The position numbers and the translations under genes are program-made. The notes below the pieces were generated by a model. That model ran no database searches, had not been told where the DNA came from, and saw only the letters and a program-made list of their open reading frames with translations. DNA of 64,000 nt from Planctomycetales bacterium (GTDB lineage: Bacteria > Planctomycetota > Planctomycetia > Isosphaerales > Isosphaeraceae). Location of the stretch: positions 1-64,000 of the forward strand of contig DAIDKV010000148.1 of assembly GCA_027449865.1 (NCBI GenBank). The letters are read 5' to 3'. Positions within the stretch are counted from its first letter, which is position 1; each line of letters opens with the position of its first letter. This document shows, one piece after another, positions 43,197 to 52,360 of this stretch.

Positions 43197-44771
43197 ATGC
43201 GAAGTCGGACAACTGGAACCTACGTGGTGCTGATGGTGGTCCTGATCGGGGCCGCGGTCGGGCTCTCGGCCTGGCTGGTCAGCTCGCTGAACGAGATGCA
43301 CGAGCGGTTCGCCCGTGAGTCGCCTGGGTTGGGACTGACCTTTCTGGTCGTTCTGATCCTCCTCATGGTCTTCGGCGCGGCCTGGCTCGGGCGGCTGGCC
43401 TGGCGTTCGCGATCGATCGGGGCGGCCGGTCAGCCCGCGAGTGTCCCCGAGGACGTCATCCAGGCGGCTGTGGTCCAGGCCGACCAGGCCGAGGTCGTGA
43501 TCCGGAAGCTCGGCGACGAGGCGGCGAAGCAGGAACTCGGTCGAGAGCTGACCGAGATCCGGGCCGGGCGCGACCGCCGCGAGTTCCGCGTCGTGATCTT
43601 CGGGACCGGCTCGGCCGGCAAGACCTCGCTGATCAATGCCCTGCTCGGCCGCGACGTCGGCAAGATCGAGGCGACCATCGGGACGACCCTCCGCGGCGAG
43701 AGCCACACTCACACGATGCAGGGCGTCGAGGGGACGGTCTACCTGACCGACACACCCGGCCTCTCGGAGATCGGCTCCGGCGGCCTGGCGCGCGAGCAGG
43801 AGGCCCGAGAACTGGCCGCCCGCGCCGATTTGCTCATCTTCGTCGTCGATCACGACCTGGTCCGGACCGAGTTCGACCCCCTTTCGGCGCTGGTCCGGCA
43901 GGGGAAGCGGTCGATCGTCCTGTTCAACAAGTCCGACCGCTTCCCCGACTCCGACCGCGAGGCGATCCTCGCCAAGCTCCGAGAGCGGTTGCGCGGCCTG
44001 GTCGCTCCCGACGACGTGATCGTCGGCGCGGCCGCGCCGAGGCCGATCGCGGTCCGGGTCCGCCGTGACGACGGGACCACGGAGACGGTCCTTGAAGACC
44101 AGCCGCCCGAGCTGGATGCCCTCCGATCCCGGATCGCGAAGGTCCTGAAGGCCGAGGGCGAGTCGCTCCGGGCGGGCAACCTGCTCCTCCGGGCGCACCT
44201 GCTCAGCCGAAAGGCGCAGGACCAGCTCTCGTCCGAGCGAGACCGTCGCGCCGAGGAGGTCATCGAGCGGTTCCAGTGGATCACCGCGGCAACCTCGTTC
44301 ACCAATCCCTTCCCGGCGCTCGAATTGCTCGCGAGCGGTGCCGTCCAGTTCCAGATGATCTCTGAACTGGCGAACGTTTATGGCATCACGCTCTCGACGT
44401 CGAACGTCCGAATCATCGGGACCGAAATGATCCAGATGCTGGTGAAGCTCGGATTGGTCGAGGCCACGACATCGTTGATCGCCGGTGTGTTCAAATCGAC
44501 GATGGTCGGCTACGCGGCAGGCGGTGCGGTGCAGGCGGTCTCGCTGGCGTATCTGACGCACATCTCGGGCGAGACCTTTGCCGAGTATTTCCGCCACGGC
44601 CAGAGCTGGGGCGACGGCGGGATGCAGGCGGCCCTGATCCGGCAGTTCGACCTGACCAGCCGGGCCGAGTTCCTCCAGCAATTCGCGAAGCAGGCGGTGC
44701 AGAAGGTCTCCAGCCGGATCCTCCACGGCGGATCGAAGCCGCAGGAACAACACCCGGCGTCGAGGAACTGA
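43197..44771 (+). CDS. Membrane GTPase with C-terminal DUF697-like region
   Basis: A 524-residue protein with two N-terminal transmembrane helices (VVLMVVLIGAAVGLSAWLV and LTFLVVLILLMVFGAAWL). The GTPase domain has G1 GTGSAGKTSLINAL (near residue 138), G2 Thr in TIGTTL, G3 DTPGL and G4 NKSD. The C-terminal part (about residues 350-524) is hydrophobic and helical, in the style of the YcjF/DUF697 family. The amidase gene starts 19 nt after its stop and a related GTPase follows that, so it is the first gene of a four-gene operon. A role in envelope or membrane remodelling is inferred only. Confidence 0.88.
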   Translation: MRSRTTGTYVVLMVVLIGAAVGLSAWLVSSLNEMHERFARESPGLGLTFLVVLILLMVFGAAWLGRLAWRSRSIGAAGQPASVPEDVIQAAVVQADQAEVVIRKLGDEAAKQELGRELTEIRAGRDRREFRVVIFGTGSAGKTSLINALLGRDVGKIEATIGTTLRGESHTHTMQGVEGTVYLTDTPGLSEIGSGGLAREQEARELAARADLLIFVVDHDLVRTEFDPLSALVRQGKRSIVLFNKSDRFPDSDREAILAKLRERLRGLVAPDDVIVGAAAPRPIAVRVRRDDGTTETVLEDQPPELDALRSRIAKVLKAEGESLRAGNLLLRAHLLSRKAQDQLSSERDRRAEEVIERFQWITAATSFTNPFPALELLASGAVQFQMISELANVYGITLSTSNVRIIGTEMIQMLVKLGLVEATTSLIAGVFKSTMVGYAAGGAVQAVSLAYLTHISGETFAEYFRHGQSWGDGGMQAALIRQFDLTSRAEFLQQFAKQAVQKVSSRILHGGSKPQEQHPASRN

Positions 44772-44790
44772 GCGATCGGGAGGTAGCGCG

Positions 44791-46170
44791 ATGTCCGGTT
44801 TCCTTGGGGATCTTCCGCGACTGTTCCCCCGACCCGAGCAGACGATCGCCGGCATCGGCCGGTTACTTCGCGCGGGCGAGGTGAGTTGCGTCGGCATTCT
44901 GAACGCCTGCCTCGAACAGGTGGACGCGTGGGAATCGAAGGTCCACGCCTGGGTCGTGCTCGACCGCGAAGGAGCGATGGCCCAGGCCCGAGCGCTGGAC
45001 GAGGAAATGAGTTCCGGCAAGGACCGTGGGCCGCTGCATGGGATCCCGATCGGGGTGAAAGACATCTTCGACGTGAAGGGATTCCCGACGGCCTGCGGCG
45101 CGAGGCGGTGGGCGGACCGGGTCGTCTCGACGGACGCCCATCCGGTCGTCTCCCTGAGAAGTGCCGGGGCGGTCATCCTGGGGAAGACGGTCACGACGCC
45201 TTATGCCTGGATCGATCCGCCGTCGACGCGCAATCCCTGGAATCTCGATCGATCGCCTGGCGGTTCGTCGAGCGGGTCGGCCGCGGCGGTGGCCTCCGGG
45301 ATGTGCTTCGCGGCGCTCGGGTCGCAGACCGGCGGCTCGATCACCCGCCCGGCCTCGTTCTGCGGGGTCGCCGGGATGAAGCCCAGCCGGGCGATCGCCT
45401 CGGCCGACCCACACGAGCACGTCTTCCCACTGGCCCCATCCCTCGACCACGTCGGCTTCCTGGCGAGAGGGACGGACGACCTCCGGATTCTCTTCGACGC
45501 GATGCGCGGCCATTACCTCGCGAAGATCGTGGGCCTGGGACCGGAGAGGGGCTTCCGATTCGGGGGAGCCCACGAGGGCCCTCGACGATTCGTTCGCCTC
45601 CGCGGCTTCTTCGATCGCCGCGCCGATCCGGCGGTCCGCGCAGCCCTCGATCGCGTCGTGGTCGCCCTCGAAGCAGCCGGGGCCGAGGTCCGCGATGTCG
45701 AGGATCCCGTGGATTTCGAGCAGATCCTCGTCGATCATCGCCGGGTAATGGCGTCGGAGGCGGCCTTCGTCCACACCGATGACTTCGGGAGCCATCCCGA
45801 CGACTATCCCCCGCGGATCTCGGCCCTGATCGAGGAGGGTCGATCCGTCCGGGCGCCTGATTACATTAAGACCACCAGGGGCCTCGCGCACGATCGCATC
45901 CCGTTCGCCTTCCTCTTCGGGAATGGCGAGGTCGACGCGATCCTCACGCCCGCGACGGTCGGCACCGCGACCGACCCTTCCGTCACCGGCGACCCGGCCT
46001 TCAACTCTCCCTGGAGCTACACCGGCCTGCCCACCGTCTCGTTCCCGATCGGACGAGCCGAGGACGGTCTGCCGCTCGCGATCCAGCTCGTCGGGCGTGA
46101 TTCAAACGACGACGACCTGCTCGACGCAGCCTCGTGGTCCGAGGACGCCCTCCGATCGAGTCAATCCTAG
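44791..46170 (+). CDS. Amidase-signature enzyme
   Basis: A 459-residue member of the amidase signature family. The Ser-cisSer-Lys triad is visible: Lys in GIPIGVKDIFDVKG (near residue 90), the first Ser in PGGSSSGSAAAVASG (near 155-165) and the nucleophilic Ser in TGGSITRPASFCGV (near 180). Homologues hydrolyse amides, and GatA is the tRNA amidotransferase subunit; this one stands apart from gatB/gatC, so it is more likely a small-molecule amidase. It lies between two GTPase genes in one operon (19 and 13 nt gaps), which is an unusual context. Confidence 0.92.
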   Translation: MSGFLGDLPRLFPRPEQTIAGIGRLLRAGEVSCVGILNACLEQVDAWESKVHAWVVLDREGAMAQARALDEEMSSGKDRGPLHGIPIGVKDIFDVKGFPTACGARRWADRVVSTDAHPVVSLRSAGAVILGKTVTTPYAWIDPPSTRNPWNLDRSPGGSSSGSAAAVASGMCFAALGSQTGGSITRPASFCGVAGMKPSRAIASADPHEHVFPLAPSLDHVGFLARGTDDLRILFDAMRGHYLAKIVGLGPERGFRFGGAHEGPRRFVRLRGFFDRRADPAVRAALDRVVVALEAAGAEVRDVEDPVDFEQILVDHRRVMASEAAFVHTDDFGSHPDDYPPRISALIEEGRSVRAPDYIKTTRGLAHDRIPFAFLFGNGEVDAILTPATVGTATDPSVTGDPAFNSPWSYTGLPTVSFPIGRAEDGLPLAIQLVGRDSNDDDLLDAASWSEDALRSSQS

Positions 46171-46183
46171 AGGACCCGGCACC

Positions 46184-47587
46184 ATGACCGGCGACGAGGA
46201 GCTGAACGACTTGCTCGACGAACTGGACCGACAGACCGCCGCCGAGGACCCGGATCGGGCCGTCGAGCAGGCGCGTGAGAGCCTCGAAGAGACCCTCCGC
46301 GGGCTGAAGCTCACGCCCGAGGAAGAGACCGCGATGGCCGACGAGCTCCGCCAACTTCGCGAGCTAGCGCAAAAGCTCGACGAGACGACCATCGAGATCG
46401 CCGCCTTCGGGATGGTCAGCCGGGGGAAGTCGTCGGTCCTGAACGCGCTGGTCGGCCAGGAGGTGTTCCGGGTCGGCGCGACCCACGGGACGACCGTGGC
46501 CCGAGCCGCGCAGAAGTGGGAACAGAGTACCCTCGACCGCCCGGGGCTCGAAGGAGCCCGACTCGTCGTGGTGGACACGCCCGGGATCGACGAGGTCGGC
46601 GGCGAGGGGCGTGAGGTCCTGGCGCGAGACGTCGCCCGGCACGCGGATTTGATCCTCTTCGTCGTCTCGGGCGACATGCAGCGGGTCGAGATCGAAGCAC
46701 TGGCCGCGCTCCGCGAGGCTCAAAAACCGATCATCCTCGTCTTCAACCAGATCGACCGATATCCCGACCTCGACCGCGACCAGATCTACGCGAAAATCAA
46801 GGACGAGCGGGTCCGACACCTGGTCCGACCCGAAGATGTTGTGATGACCGCGGCGCGTCCCGACGCGTTCCGGGTCAAGATCCAGCTTCCCGACGGGACG
46901 ACCGAGGTCCAGTGGGAGCGTCCCGCCCCGTTGATCGAGCCGCTCAAGGCCCGGATTCTTGATGTTCTGGATCGCGAGGGGAAGGCGCTCGTCGCCCTGA
47001 ACACGCTCCTGATCGCCGGTGACTTGCACTCCGAGATCGTCGCGAGGAAGGTTCAAATCCGAGACAACGCCGCGAACAGGCTCATCTGGAACTTCGCACT
47101 GGCGAAGGGCGCCGCGGTCGCGTTGAACCCGGTCCCGGTCGCGGACATGGCGGGCGGATTGGCGGTCGATGTCGGGATGATCACGACACTGAGCAAGCTC
47201 TACGGCATCCCGCTGACACGACGGACCGCCACCAATCTCGTCCGCGACATGATGCTCGCCCTGGGCGCGATGGGACTGGTGAGCGTCGCCAGCCGGCTGC
47301 TCGCGAGCGGCCTGAAATCGTCGCTCGCCGGGCTGACGGTCGCCACCGGCGGCCTGGCCGCGCCTCTGACCTTCCTCGGCTACGGCGCCATCAGCCTCGG
47401 CCAGGCGGCCACGGGCGCGACGACCTCCTACATCATCGGCCAGGGCGCCAAGACCTACCTCCGGCAGGGCTGCCAGTGGGGCCCCCGCGGGATCAAGACA
47501 GTCATCCAGCAGATCGTCGCGGAGGCAAAGGCCGACTCGGTCATCGACCGACTGCGCGACGACCTCAAGGCGAGGCTCAAGACGTGA
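46184..47587 (+). CDS. GTPase with C-terminal DUF697-like region
   Basis: A 467-residue GTPase that lacks the N-terminal helices of the protein at 43197. The track start runs into the amidase gene; ATG 46184 is chosen. An acidic helical N-terminus (residues 1-75) precedes G1 GMVSRGKSSVLNAL (near residue 85), G2 in THGTTVA, G3 DTPGIDEVGG and G4 NQID. The C-terminal 200 residues are hydrophobic and Gly/Ala-rich (ALNPVPVADMAGGLAVDVG), matching DUF697-type membrane association. Together with the 43197 protein it may form a hetero-oligomeric pair. The next ORF overlaps its stop as GTGA. Confidence 0.88.
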   Translation: MTGDEELNDLLDELDRQTAAEDPDRAVEQARESLEETLRGLKLTPEEETAMADELRQLRELAQKLDETTIEIAAFGMVSRGKSSVLNALVGQEVFRVGATHGTTVARAAQKWEQSTLDRPGLEGARLVVVDTPGIDEVGGEGREVLARDVARHADLILFVVSGDMQRVEIEALAALREAQKPIILVFNQIDRYPDLDRDQIYAKIKDERVRHLVRPEDVVMTAARPDAFRVKIQLPDGTTEVQWERPAPLIEPLKARILDVLDREGKALVALNTLLIAGDLHSEIVARKVQIRDNAANRLIWNFALAKGAAVALNPVPVADMAGGLAVDVGMITTLSKLYGIPLTRRTATNLVRDMMLALGAMGLVSVASRLLASGLKSSLAGLTVATGGLAAPLTFLGYGAISLGQAATGATTSYIIGQGAKTYLRQGCQWGPRGIKTVIQQIVAEAKADSVIDRLRDDLKARLKT

Positions 47588-48033
47588 ACGCTCGCCTTCG
47601 ACCCTACCTGATCGCGGGTGGTCTCGCGATCGCGGCGATCGCCGCCCTGGCGATCGAGTTCGTCGCGACGGCTCCGGTCCGGGGTGCCGTACGGACCTGC
47701 TCCGAATTGATGACGATCGCCAATCGCCCCGACCTTTCCGACTCGGATCGGATTGAGGCCGCCCGTGCCCGATGCTCGCGCCGATATCTTTCGACGCACC
47801 GACTCGGAGTCGGACGAGGCGGCGAGGGGCTGGTCGGCTTCCCTCGCAACCTGAGCAAGAACTTCCAGGCCTGGCGCGAGGGCGCCGACGTCTGGATCTG
47901 CCCGACCAACCGTATCGGCCCGATCTATCGGTTCGTCTTCGAGGAGAGGGCCTGGCGGTTCGATGGACCGGTTGGGCTCCTTCGCCCTCACGGCGAGATC
48001 ATCCCAGCCGAGGATTTGCCGAAGGACGAGTGA
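47584..48033 (+). CDS. Uncharacterised single-TM protein, 149 aa
   Basis: The start is GTG 47584, overlapping the GTPase stop by 4 nt (GTGA), so translation is coupled. One N-terminal transmembrane helix (LIAGGLAIAAIAALAIEFVA) is followed by a soluble domain with two Cys (RTCSELM, ARCSRRY) that could form a disulfide and a third in VWICPTN. No family is recognised. Context suggests that it works with the two DUF697-like GTPases and the amidase. Confidence 0.75.
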   Translation: MNARLRPYLIAGGLAIAAIAALAIEFVATAPVRGAVRTCSELMTIANRPDLSDSDRIEAARARCSRRYLSTHRLGVGRGGEGLVGFPRNLSKNFQAWREGADVWICPTNRIGPIYRFVFEERAWRFDGPVGLLRPHGEIIPAEDLPKDE

Positions 48034-48165
48034 TCGCCAGGAGTGGAATCCTCGATCCACAAAGACATTCGGAGCAATCGTCCACCCCAAATCAGACGGC
48101 TTGTCCCAGCGCGGTACATACACACCATCACAACTTGACGGTTCGAATTCGGGAGTTTCCTCGTC

Positions 48166-49287
48166 ATGACGACCGTGGCCGACGTCGCCAAATGGCTGGA
48201 GCGATTCGCCCCGTCGGGGCTCGCGGAGTCCTGGGACAATGTCGGGTTGCTCTGGGGCGATCCCGCATCCTCGGCCGATCGAATCATGACCTGCCTGACC
48301 GTCACTCCGACCACCGTCGGCGAGGCTCTGGAAAGGCGCGCGGAGATGATCGTCAGCCATCATCCGATCCTGTTTCAGGCGACCAGGCAGCTCCGCGCGG
48401 ATCGGCCCGCGACGGGTTTCCTCTGGCAACTGGCGAGGCACGGGATCGCGGTGGCGAGCCCGCACACCGCGTTTGACAACACCCGGGGCGGGATCAACGA
48501 GATCCTGTGCGAGAGGCTGGGAATCGTCGATCCCTCTCCGCTCCGGCCGATCGGCTCCGAGGCAAGGGCGGGGACATTCAAGGTGGTCGTCTTCACGCCC
48601 GAACCCGACCGCGAGGAGGTACTGGCCTCGGCGTTCGCGGCCGGCGCCGGCGCGATCGGCGATTATCGCGAATGCTCCTTCGCAATCCCGGGGCAGGGAA
48701 CCTTCTTTGGGACCGAGTCGACGGATCCCGCGGTCGGGCAGAAGGGACGTCGCGAAACGGTAAACGAGCTTCGCCTGGAATTCGTCTGCCCGGCTGGTCG
48801 GATCGCGGACGTTCTGGAGGCGGTTCGCTCAAGCCACTCGTACGAGGAACCGGCCATCGACGTCTACCCGTTACATCCGGTGAGCAGCGAGGCCGTCGGC
48901 GCGGGTCGAGTCGGGATGCTATCCAATCCCACCTCGCTCGAAGAATTCGCCACGAGCGTGGCCCGGGCGCTCGGAGATCGCGGTACCCGGTTCGTCGGCG
49001 ATCCGGGACGCGAGGTCCGCCGAGTGGCCGTTTGCTGCGGCGCCGGGGACGATTTTTTGAAGGACGCCGCTCGGGTCGGAGCCGACGTCCTGCTGACCGG
49101 CGAGGCGCGGTTCCATCGCGGGCACGAAGCCGAGTTGCTCCAGATCGGCCTGATCGTCGCCGGTCACCACGCCACCGAGCGGATCGGCGTCGAAATCCTC
49201 GGACGTAAAATCGCCTCGGCCTTCCCCGAAGCGGAGGTCTGGGCCAGCCGGACCGAGGTCGACCCGTTCCGGCTCGTCGCCTTTTGA
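48166..49287 (+). CDS. Nif3-like dinuclear metal-centre protein
   Basis: A 373-residue member of the Nif3/YqfO family ('GTP cyclohydrolase 1 type 2'-like). Metal ligands are seen in SHHPILF (near residue 65), SPHTAFDN and the C-terminal HATERIGVE. The central insert of about 100 residues (VFTPEPDREEVLASAFAAGAGAIGDYRECSF) is the PII-like domain of the long YqfO form. The N-terminus LAESWDNVGLLWGD is diagnostic. The biochemical role of the family is unsettled. It has its own leader of 130 nt without a clear promoter. Confidence 0.93.
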   Translation: MTTVADVAKWLERFAPSGLAESWDNVGLLWGDPASSADRIMTCLTVTPTTVGEALERRAEMIVSHHPILFQATRQLRADRPATGFLWQLARHGIAVASPHTAFDNTRGGINEILCERLGIVDPSPLRPIGSEARAGTFKVVVFTPEPDREEVLASAFAAGAGAIGDYRECSFAIPGQGTFFGTESTDPAVGQKGRRETVNELRLEFVCPAGRIADVLEAVRSSHSYEEPAIDVYPLHPVSSEAVGAGRVGMLSNPTSLEEFATSVARALGDRGTRFVGDPGREVRRVAVCCGAGDDFLKDAARVGADVLLTGEARFHRGHEAELLQIGLIVAGHHATERIGVEILGRKIASAFPEAEVWASRTEVDPFRLVAF

Positions 49288-49368
49288 GACTCTCAGGAAA
49301 TGCCGGGACGGTCCTCTCGAAGACCGCGAGCACGTCCAGATGATCTCAGGGCGAATCGGCGGAGGCGC

Positions 49369-49398
49369 AAAAAGGAAACCCCGGGGCAACCCGGGGTT
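49369..49398 (-). terminator. Terminator of the 49427 gene
   Basis: On the minus strand AACCCCGGG-ttgc-CCCGGGGTT is a perfect 9-bp stem followed by TCCTTTTT. It lies 29 nt after the stop codon of the 111-aa gene. Confidence 0.75.
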
Positions 49399-49426
49399 CG
49401 GTTCGTCGAGATCCGGTCACAGCCAC

Positions 49427-49762
49427 TCAGGCCTTCTTCTTGGCCTTCGCGATGGCCGCCTCTTCCTCCTCGGCCTCCAGATCCTCACCCTCCCCGGCCC
49501 CCGGCTTCGCGGGCCGTGCCGTCGGCAGCGGGAGGAATTGCTGGTGCTCCCACTGCCCCGACCAGAACTGCCCGGTCCACTTCTGAAGCGAGATCGTACG
49601 GACCGTCGGCCGGTCCTCGTCACGAATCACTTCACCCCAGGCGCCCGTGTAGGCCGCGCGGACCTGCGAAGAACTCTCGCCCACGCAGAGCAGCCGCTCG
49701 CCGTTGGGTGAAAGGCAGGCCACCGCTCGCCAGTCCTGGGCGCCACTGGTTCCACTACTCAT
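49427..49762 (-). CDS. Uncharacterised small protein, 111 aa
   Basis: The protein begins MSSGTSGAQDWRAVACLSPN and has a Trp-rich central part (LQKWTGQFWSGQWEHQQFLP) and a charged, Ala/Lys/Glu-rich tail ending AKAKKKA. No signal peptide or transmembrane helix is visible. It has a good promoter candidate upstream and a strong terminator downstream, so it is a single-gene unit. I do not recognise the family. The basic C-terminus could bind nucleic acid; this is only a compositional hint. Confidence 0.75.
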   Translation of the reverse strand: MSSGTSGAQDWRAVACLSPNGERLLCVGESSSQVRAAYTGAWGEVIRDEDRPTVRTISLQKWTGQFWSGQWEHQQFLPLPTARPAKPGAGEGEDLEAEEEEAAIAKAKKKA

Positions 49763-49807
49763 GGTTGATAGATCCCCTTTTCCGACTTTTCAAACCTCGA
49801 CCGCCCC

Positions 49808-49835
49808 ACTTTACCAGCACTCACATTTCGCCCAA
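49808..49835 (-). promoter_or_regulatory. Promoter TTGGGC-16-TAAAGT for 49762
   Basis: On the minus strand TTGGGC (49835-49830) and TAAAGT (49813-49808) are 16 bp apart, with the predicted start about 40 nt before the ATG at 49762. The rest of the 49763-50164 gap (402 bases) contains A-rich patches near 50040-50095 but no gene or clear RNA structure. Confidence 0.45.
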
Positions 49836-50164
49836 TTCCCCAGGTCATTTGGCCGCGGCCATCGACCGAGCCACCGGCCGGGCCAGGCTCCGAAGACCGG
49901 GGACAGAAAAGTTTGGACGTAAGCCGGCTGGTTGCAAATCGATGCGGCGGGAGGAGCTCGATTACCGGCAAACGCACGACCGGCGGGTTCCGAGAGGATC
50001 GTCGCCCCACGGCCATCCGATCGGCTCGTTGACTATGAAAATTGTAGCGGCCGGATTGCAGTCGGGCGACTAAAAATTCGGAAAAAAGCGAGAAGAGATC
50101 GGCCCTACCGGGAAGGATCACACACGCATGAAATTCGATCCAGCTTGCCGGGGGAGTGGTTGGG

Positions 50165-51157
50165 TTAGTCGGAGAGGCGGAGGAGTACCTTGCCGTGTCG
50201 GGCGACGGTGTCGGCGTGTCGGGCGGCCTCGGTGATCTCGTCGAGCGGGTAGACGCGGCCGATCTCGGAGGTGAGAACCTTCTTCCGCATCATCGCCGTG
50301 ATTTCACCGAAGAGTCGGAGCGCGGCGGGTATGGAGAGTTGCCTCATGTAGTGGCCGAGCCAGAAGCCCTGGACCCGGCGGTCGCCGGCGATCATCAGGC
50401 GCGACTCGATCTGGAGGGGTTGCTCGGAGAGCGAGCCGAAGACGATCAGCCGGCCCTCGGGGGCCAGCGAGCGGAACAGGGCGGTGCCCGTCTCGCCGCC
50501 AACCGGGTCGATCGCGGATCGAACGCCCTCGGACCCGACGATCTTGCGGACCTGGTCCTCGATCGGACCGTCCTCGGCGCAGATCACGGCGTCGGCGCCG
50601 AGGGCCTTCAACTCGTCAACGGCCTCGCGACGCCGGACGACATTGAGCGTTTTGAAGCCATCGTGGCGGCCGAGGCGGATCATCATCCGGCCGAGGGTCG
50701 AGCCGGCCGCCGACTGGAGCAGCCATTCCCCCTTCCGCACCTTCAAAACGTGCCTCGCCATCGCAAGCACGGTCGCAGGATTGACAAAATAGGCCGCCGC
50801 CTGGTCATCCGGGATGTCGGAAGGAACCGGCCGAGCCTGACGCGCGGGGATCACCGCGTATTCCGCCCAGTTGCCCCCCGTGTTGTTGATCACCGTGACA
50901 CGCTTGCCCAACACCCACCGCCCGAGAATCCCCGGGCCAGCCTCATCGACCACGCCCACGCCCTCGAATCCAGGCGTGGCCGGGAGCGTCGGCAAAACCC
51001 CATACCGACCCCGGACCACCAGCAAATCCGAGGGATTCACCGGACTCAGTATCATCCGAACCCGCACCTGTCCCGGACCCGGACGTGGCTCGGCCACATC
51101 GCGCACGCCCAGCACCTCGGTCGGCTCCCCAAATCTCTCGAAGACGGCAGCTCGCAT
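50165..51157 (-). CDS. MDR-superfamily oxidoreductase (MECR/quinone-reductase-like)
   Basis: A 330-residue medium-chain dehydrogenase/reductase without the catalytic-zinc signature. The N-terminal GroES-like domain contains VNPSDLLVVRGRYG and PGFEGVGVVDEAG. The NADP-binding Rossmann part has LQSAAGSTLGRMMI. This set is typical of quinone reductases and 2-enoyl thioester reductases (MECR/Etr1 type). No zinc-ligand GHE motif is present (GFEGVG replaces it). It has a strong promoter 40 nt upstream. The neighbours do not narrow the substrate. Confidence 0.9.
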   Translation of the reverse strand: MRAAVFERFGEPTEVLGVRDVAEPRPGPGQVRVRMILSPVNPSDLLVVRGRYGVLPTLPATPGFEGVGVVDEAGPGILGRWVLGKRVTVINNTGGNWAEYAVIPARQARPVPSDIPDDQAAAYFVNPATVLAMARHVLKVRKGEWLLQSAAGSTLGRMMIRLGRHDGFKTLNVVRRREAVDELKALGADAVICAEDGPIEDQVRKIVGSEGVRSAIDPVGGETGTALFRSLAPEGRLIVFGSLSEQPLQIESRLMIAGDRRVQGFWLGHYMRQLSIPAALRLFGEITAMMRKKVLTSEIGRVYPLDEITEAARHADTVARHGKVLLRLSD

Positions 51158-51199
51158 TTCCGTTTTCCGTTTCCAGTAGTCGGGAGCCAGTGAGCGGAG

Positions 51200-51228
51200 A
51201 CTATAGTGGAGCGCGGGCCGCGGTTCAA
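51200..51228 (-). promoter_or_regulatory. Promoter TTGAAC-17-TATAGT for 51157
   Basis: On the minus strand TTGAAC (51228-51223) and TATAGT (51205-51200) are separated by 17 bp. The predicted start is near 51193, giving a leader of about 36 nt for the MDR oxidoreductase. Confidence 0.7.
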
Positions 51229-51345
51229 GTACCTGAGACTTTCGGCGACCTTCAGCGATCGGTTATTCTCCTTTTCTCAACCGCTGAACGATCCAGAATC
51301 CGCCGATGACCAGGACAACCGGAAACTCAATACCTGTATTAAAAT

Positions 51346-52203
51346 ATGTTAATTACTACTGGCTGGCTCGAAAAACATCTGAGCGACCCGACCATCCGGG
51401 TTGTGGACATGCGGGGCTATGTCGTGACCCGGCCGATCGCGCCGGGGGTCGAGCAGGCCGATTATCGGGGGGCGCCCGAGGAATACCTCGCCGGCCACAT
51501 CCCCGGAGCGGTCTACATCGACTGGACCCGCGACATTGTCGACCCGGAGGATCCGGTGCCAGCGCAGATCGCTCCGCCGGATCGGTTCGCCGAGGCCATG
51601 GCCTCGCGCGGGATCGGGGACGAGACCCACGTGATCGCCGTCGACCACGCCGGCGGGCAGTTCGCGACCCGGCTCTGGTGGGCTCTCGATTATTACGGAC
51701 ACGCGAAGGTCAGCGTCCTCGACGGCGGATGGAACCGCTGGCGCGACGAGGAACGGCCGGTCGAGGAGGGTGAGGTGCTCGTCGAGCGTGCCACGTTCAC
51801 GCCCCGTCCTCGGCCCGAGCGCCGGATCACCGCCGAGGCCCTTGCCGCCCGACTCGGTGAGGCTGGCACCGCCTTTCAGCTTGTCGATGCCCGCGATCCC
51901 GGCCAGTACACCGGCGCCCGACGTCGAGGCGACCGCGGCGGCCACATCCCCGGCGCGGTGAATGTCCCCCGCGAGGTCTTCTTCGCCGAGGGCGGCGGAT
52001 TCCTCCCGCTCGACGAGATCCGACGCCGGATCGAGCAGCAGGGGATCCGTCCCGATCGACCGACCGTCGCCTATTGCAACGGCGGCGTCGCCGCCACGGT
52101 CGTCCTCTTCAACCTGGCGCGGCTCGGGCACGATCGGCTCACGAACTACGACGGTTCGTGGAACGAGTGGGGCAACCGCGCCGACCTGCCGGTCGAGACC
52201 TGA
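51346..52203 (+). CDS. Two-domain rhodanese-type sulfurtransferase
   Basis: A 285-residue thiosulfate or 3-mercaptopyruvate sulfurtransferase. Two rhodanese domains are seen: the inactive N-terminal one (LITTGWLEKHLSDPTIRVVD and HIPGAVYIDW) and the catalytic C-terminal one with HIPGAVNVP and active Cys in VAYCNGGVAATV (near residue 243). The loop CNGGVAA differs from the CG[S/T]G[V/A]TA of mercaptopyruvate enzymes and is closer to CRxGxR/T-type variants, so the donor is uncertain. The ATG at 51346 has no Shine-Dalgarno and follows an AT-rich stretch (tgtattaaaat). Confidence 0.92.
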   Translation: MLITTGWLEKHLSDPTIRVVDMRGYVVTRPIAPGVEQADYRGAPEEYLAGHIPGAVYIDWTRDIVDPEDPVPAQIAPPDRFAEAMASRGIGDETHVIAVDHAGGQFATRLWWALDYYGHAKVSVLDGGWNRWRDEERPVEEGEVLVERATFTPRPRPERRITAEALAARLGEAGTAFQLVDARDPGQYTGARRRGDRGGHIPGAVNVPREVFFAEGGGFLPLDEIRRRIEQQGIRPDRPTVAYCNGGVAATVVLFNLARLGHDRLTNYDGSWNEWGNRADLPVET

Positions 52204-52360
52204 TCCCGCCATTCCCATTTTCACGCTCTCGAAGGAAAGTCTGAGAGCGACGTCCGAAATATTCACGTTTGCGTATCGAAGATACGGACGAGCAGAGACG
52301 GTCCGTCCCTGGAACGCCCCACACCGAAAGCCCGCGGCCGACGCCGCCCGGAGGCCTCGC

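Noticed and set aside
43104-45194. Minus-strand 696-aa ORF opposite the GTPase and amidase genes
   Set aside because: It spans two recognised plus-strand genes and their intergenic gap; composition is that of a reverse-complement shadow.
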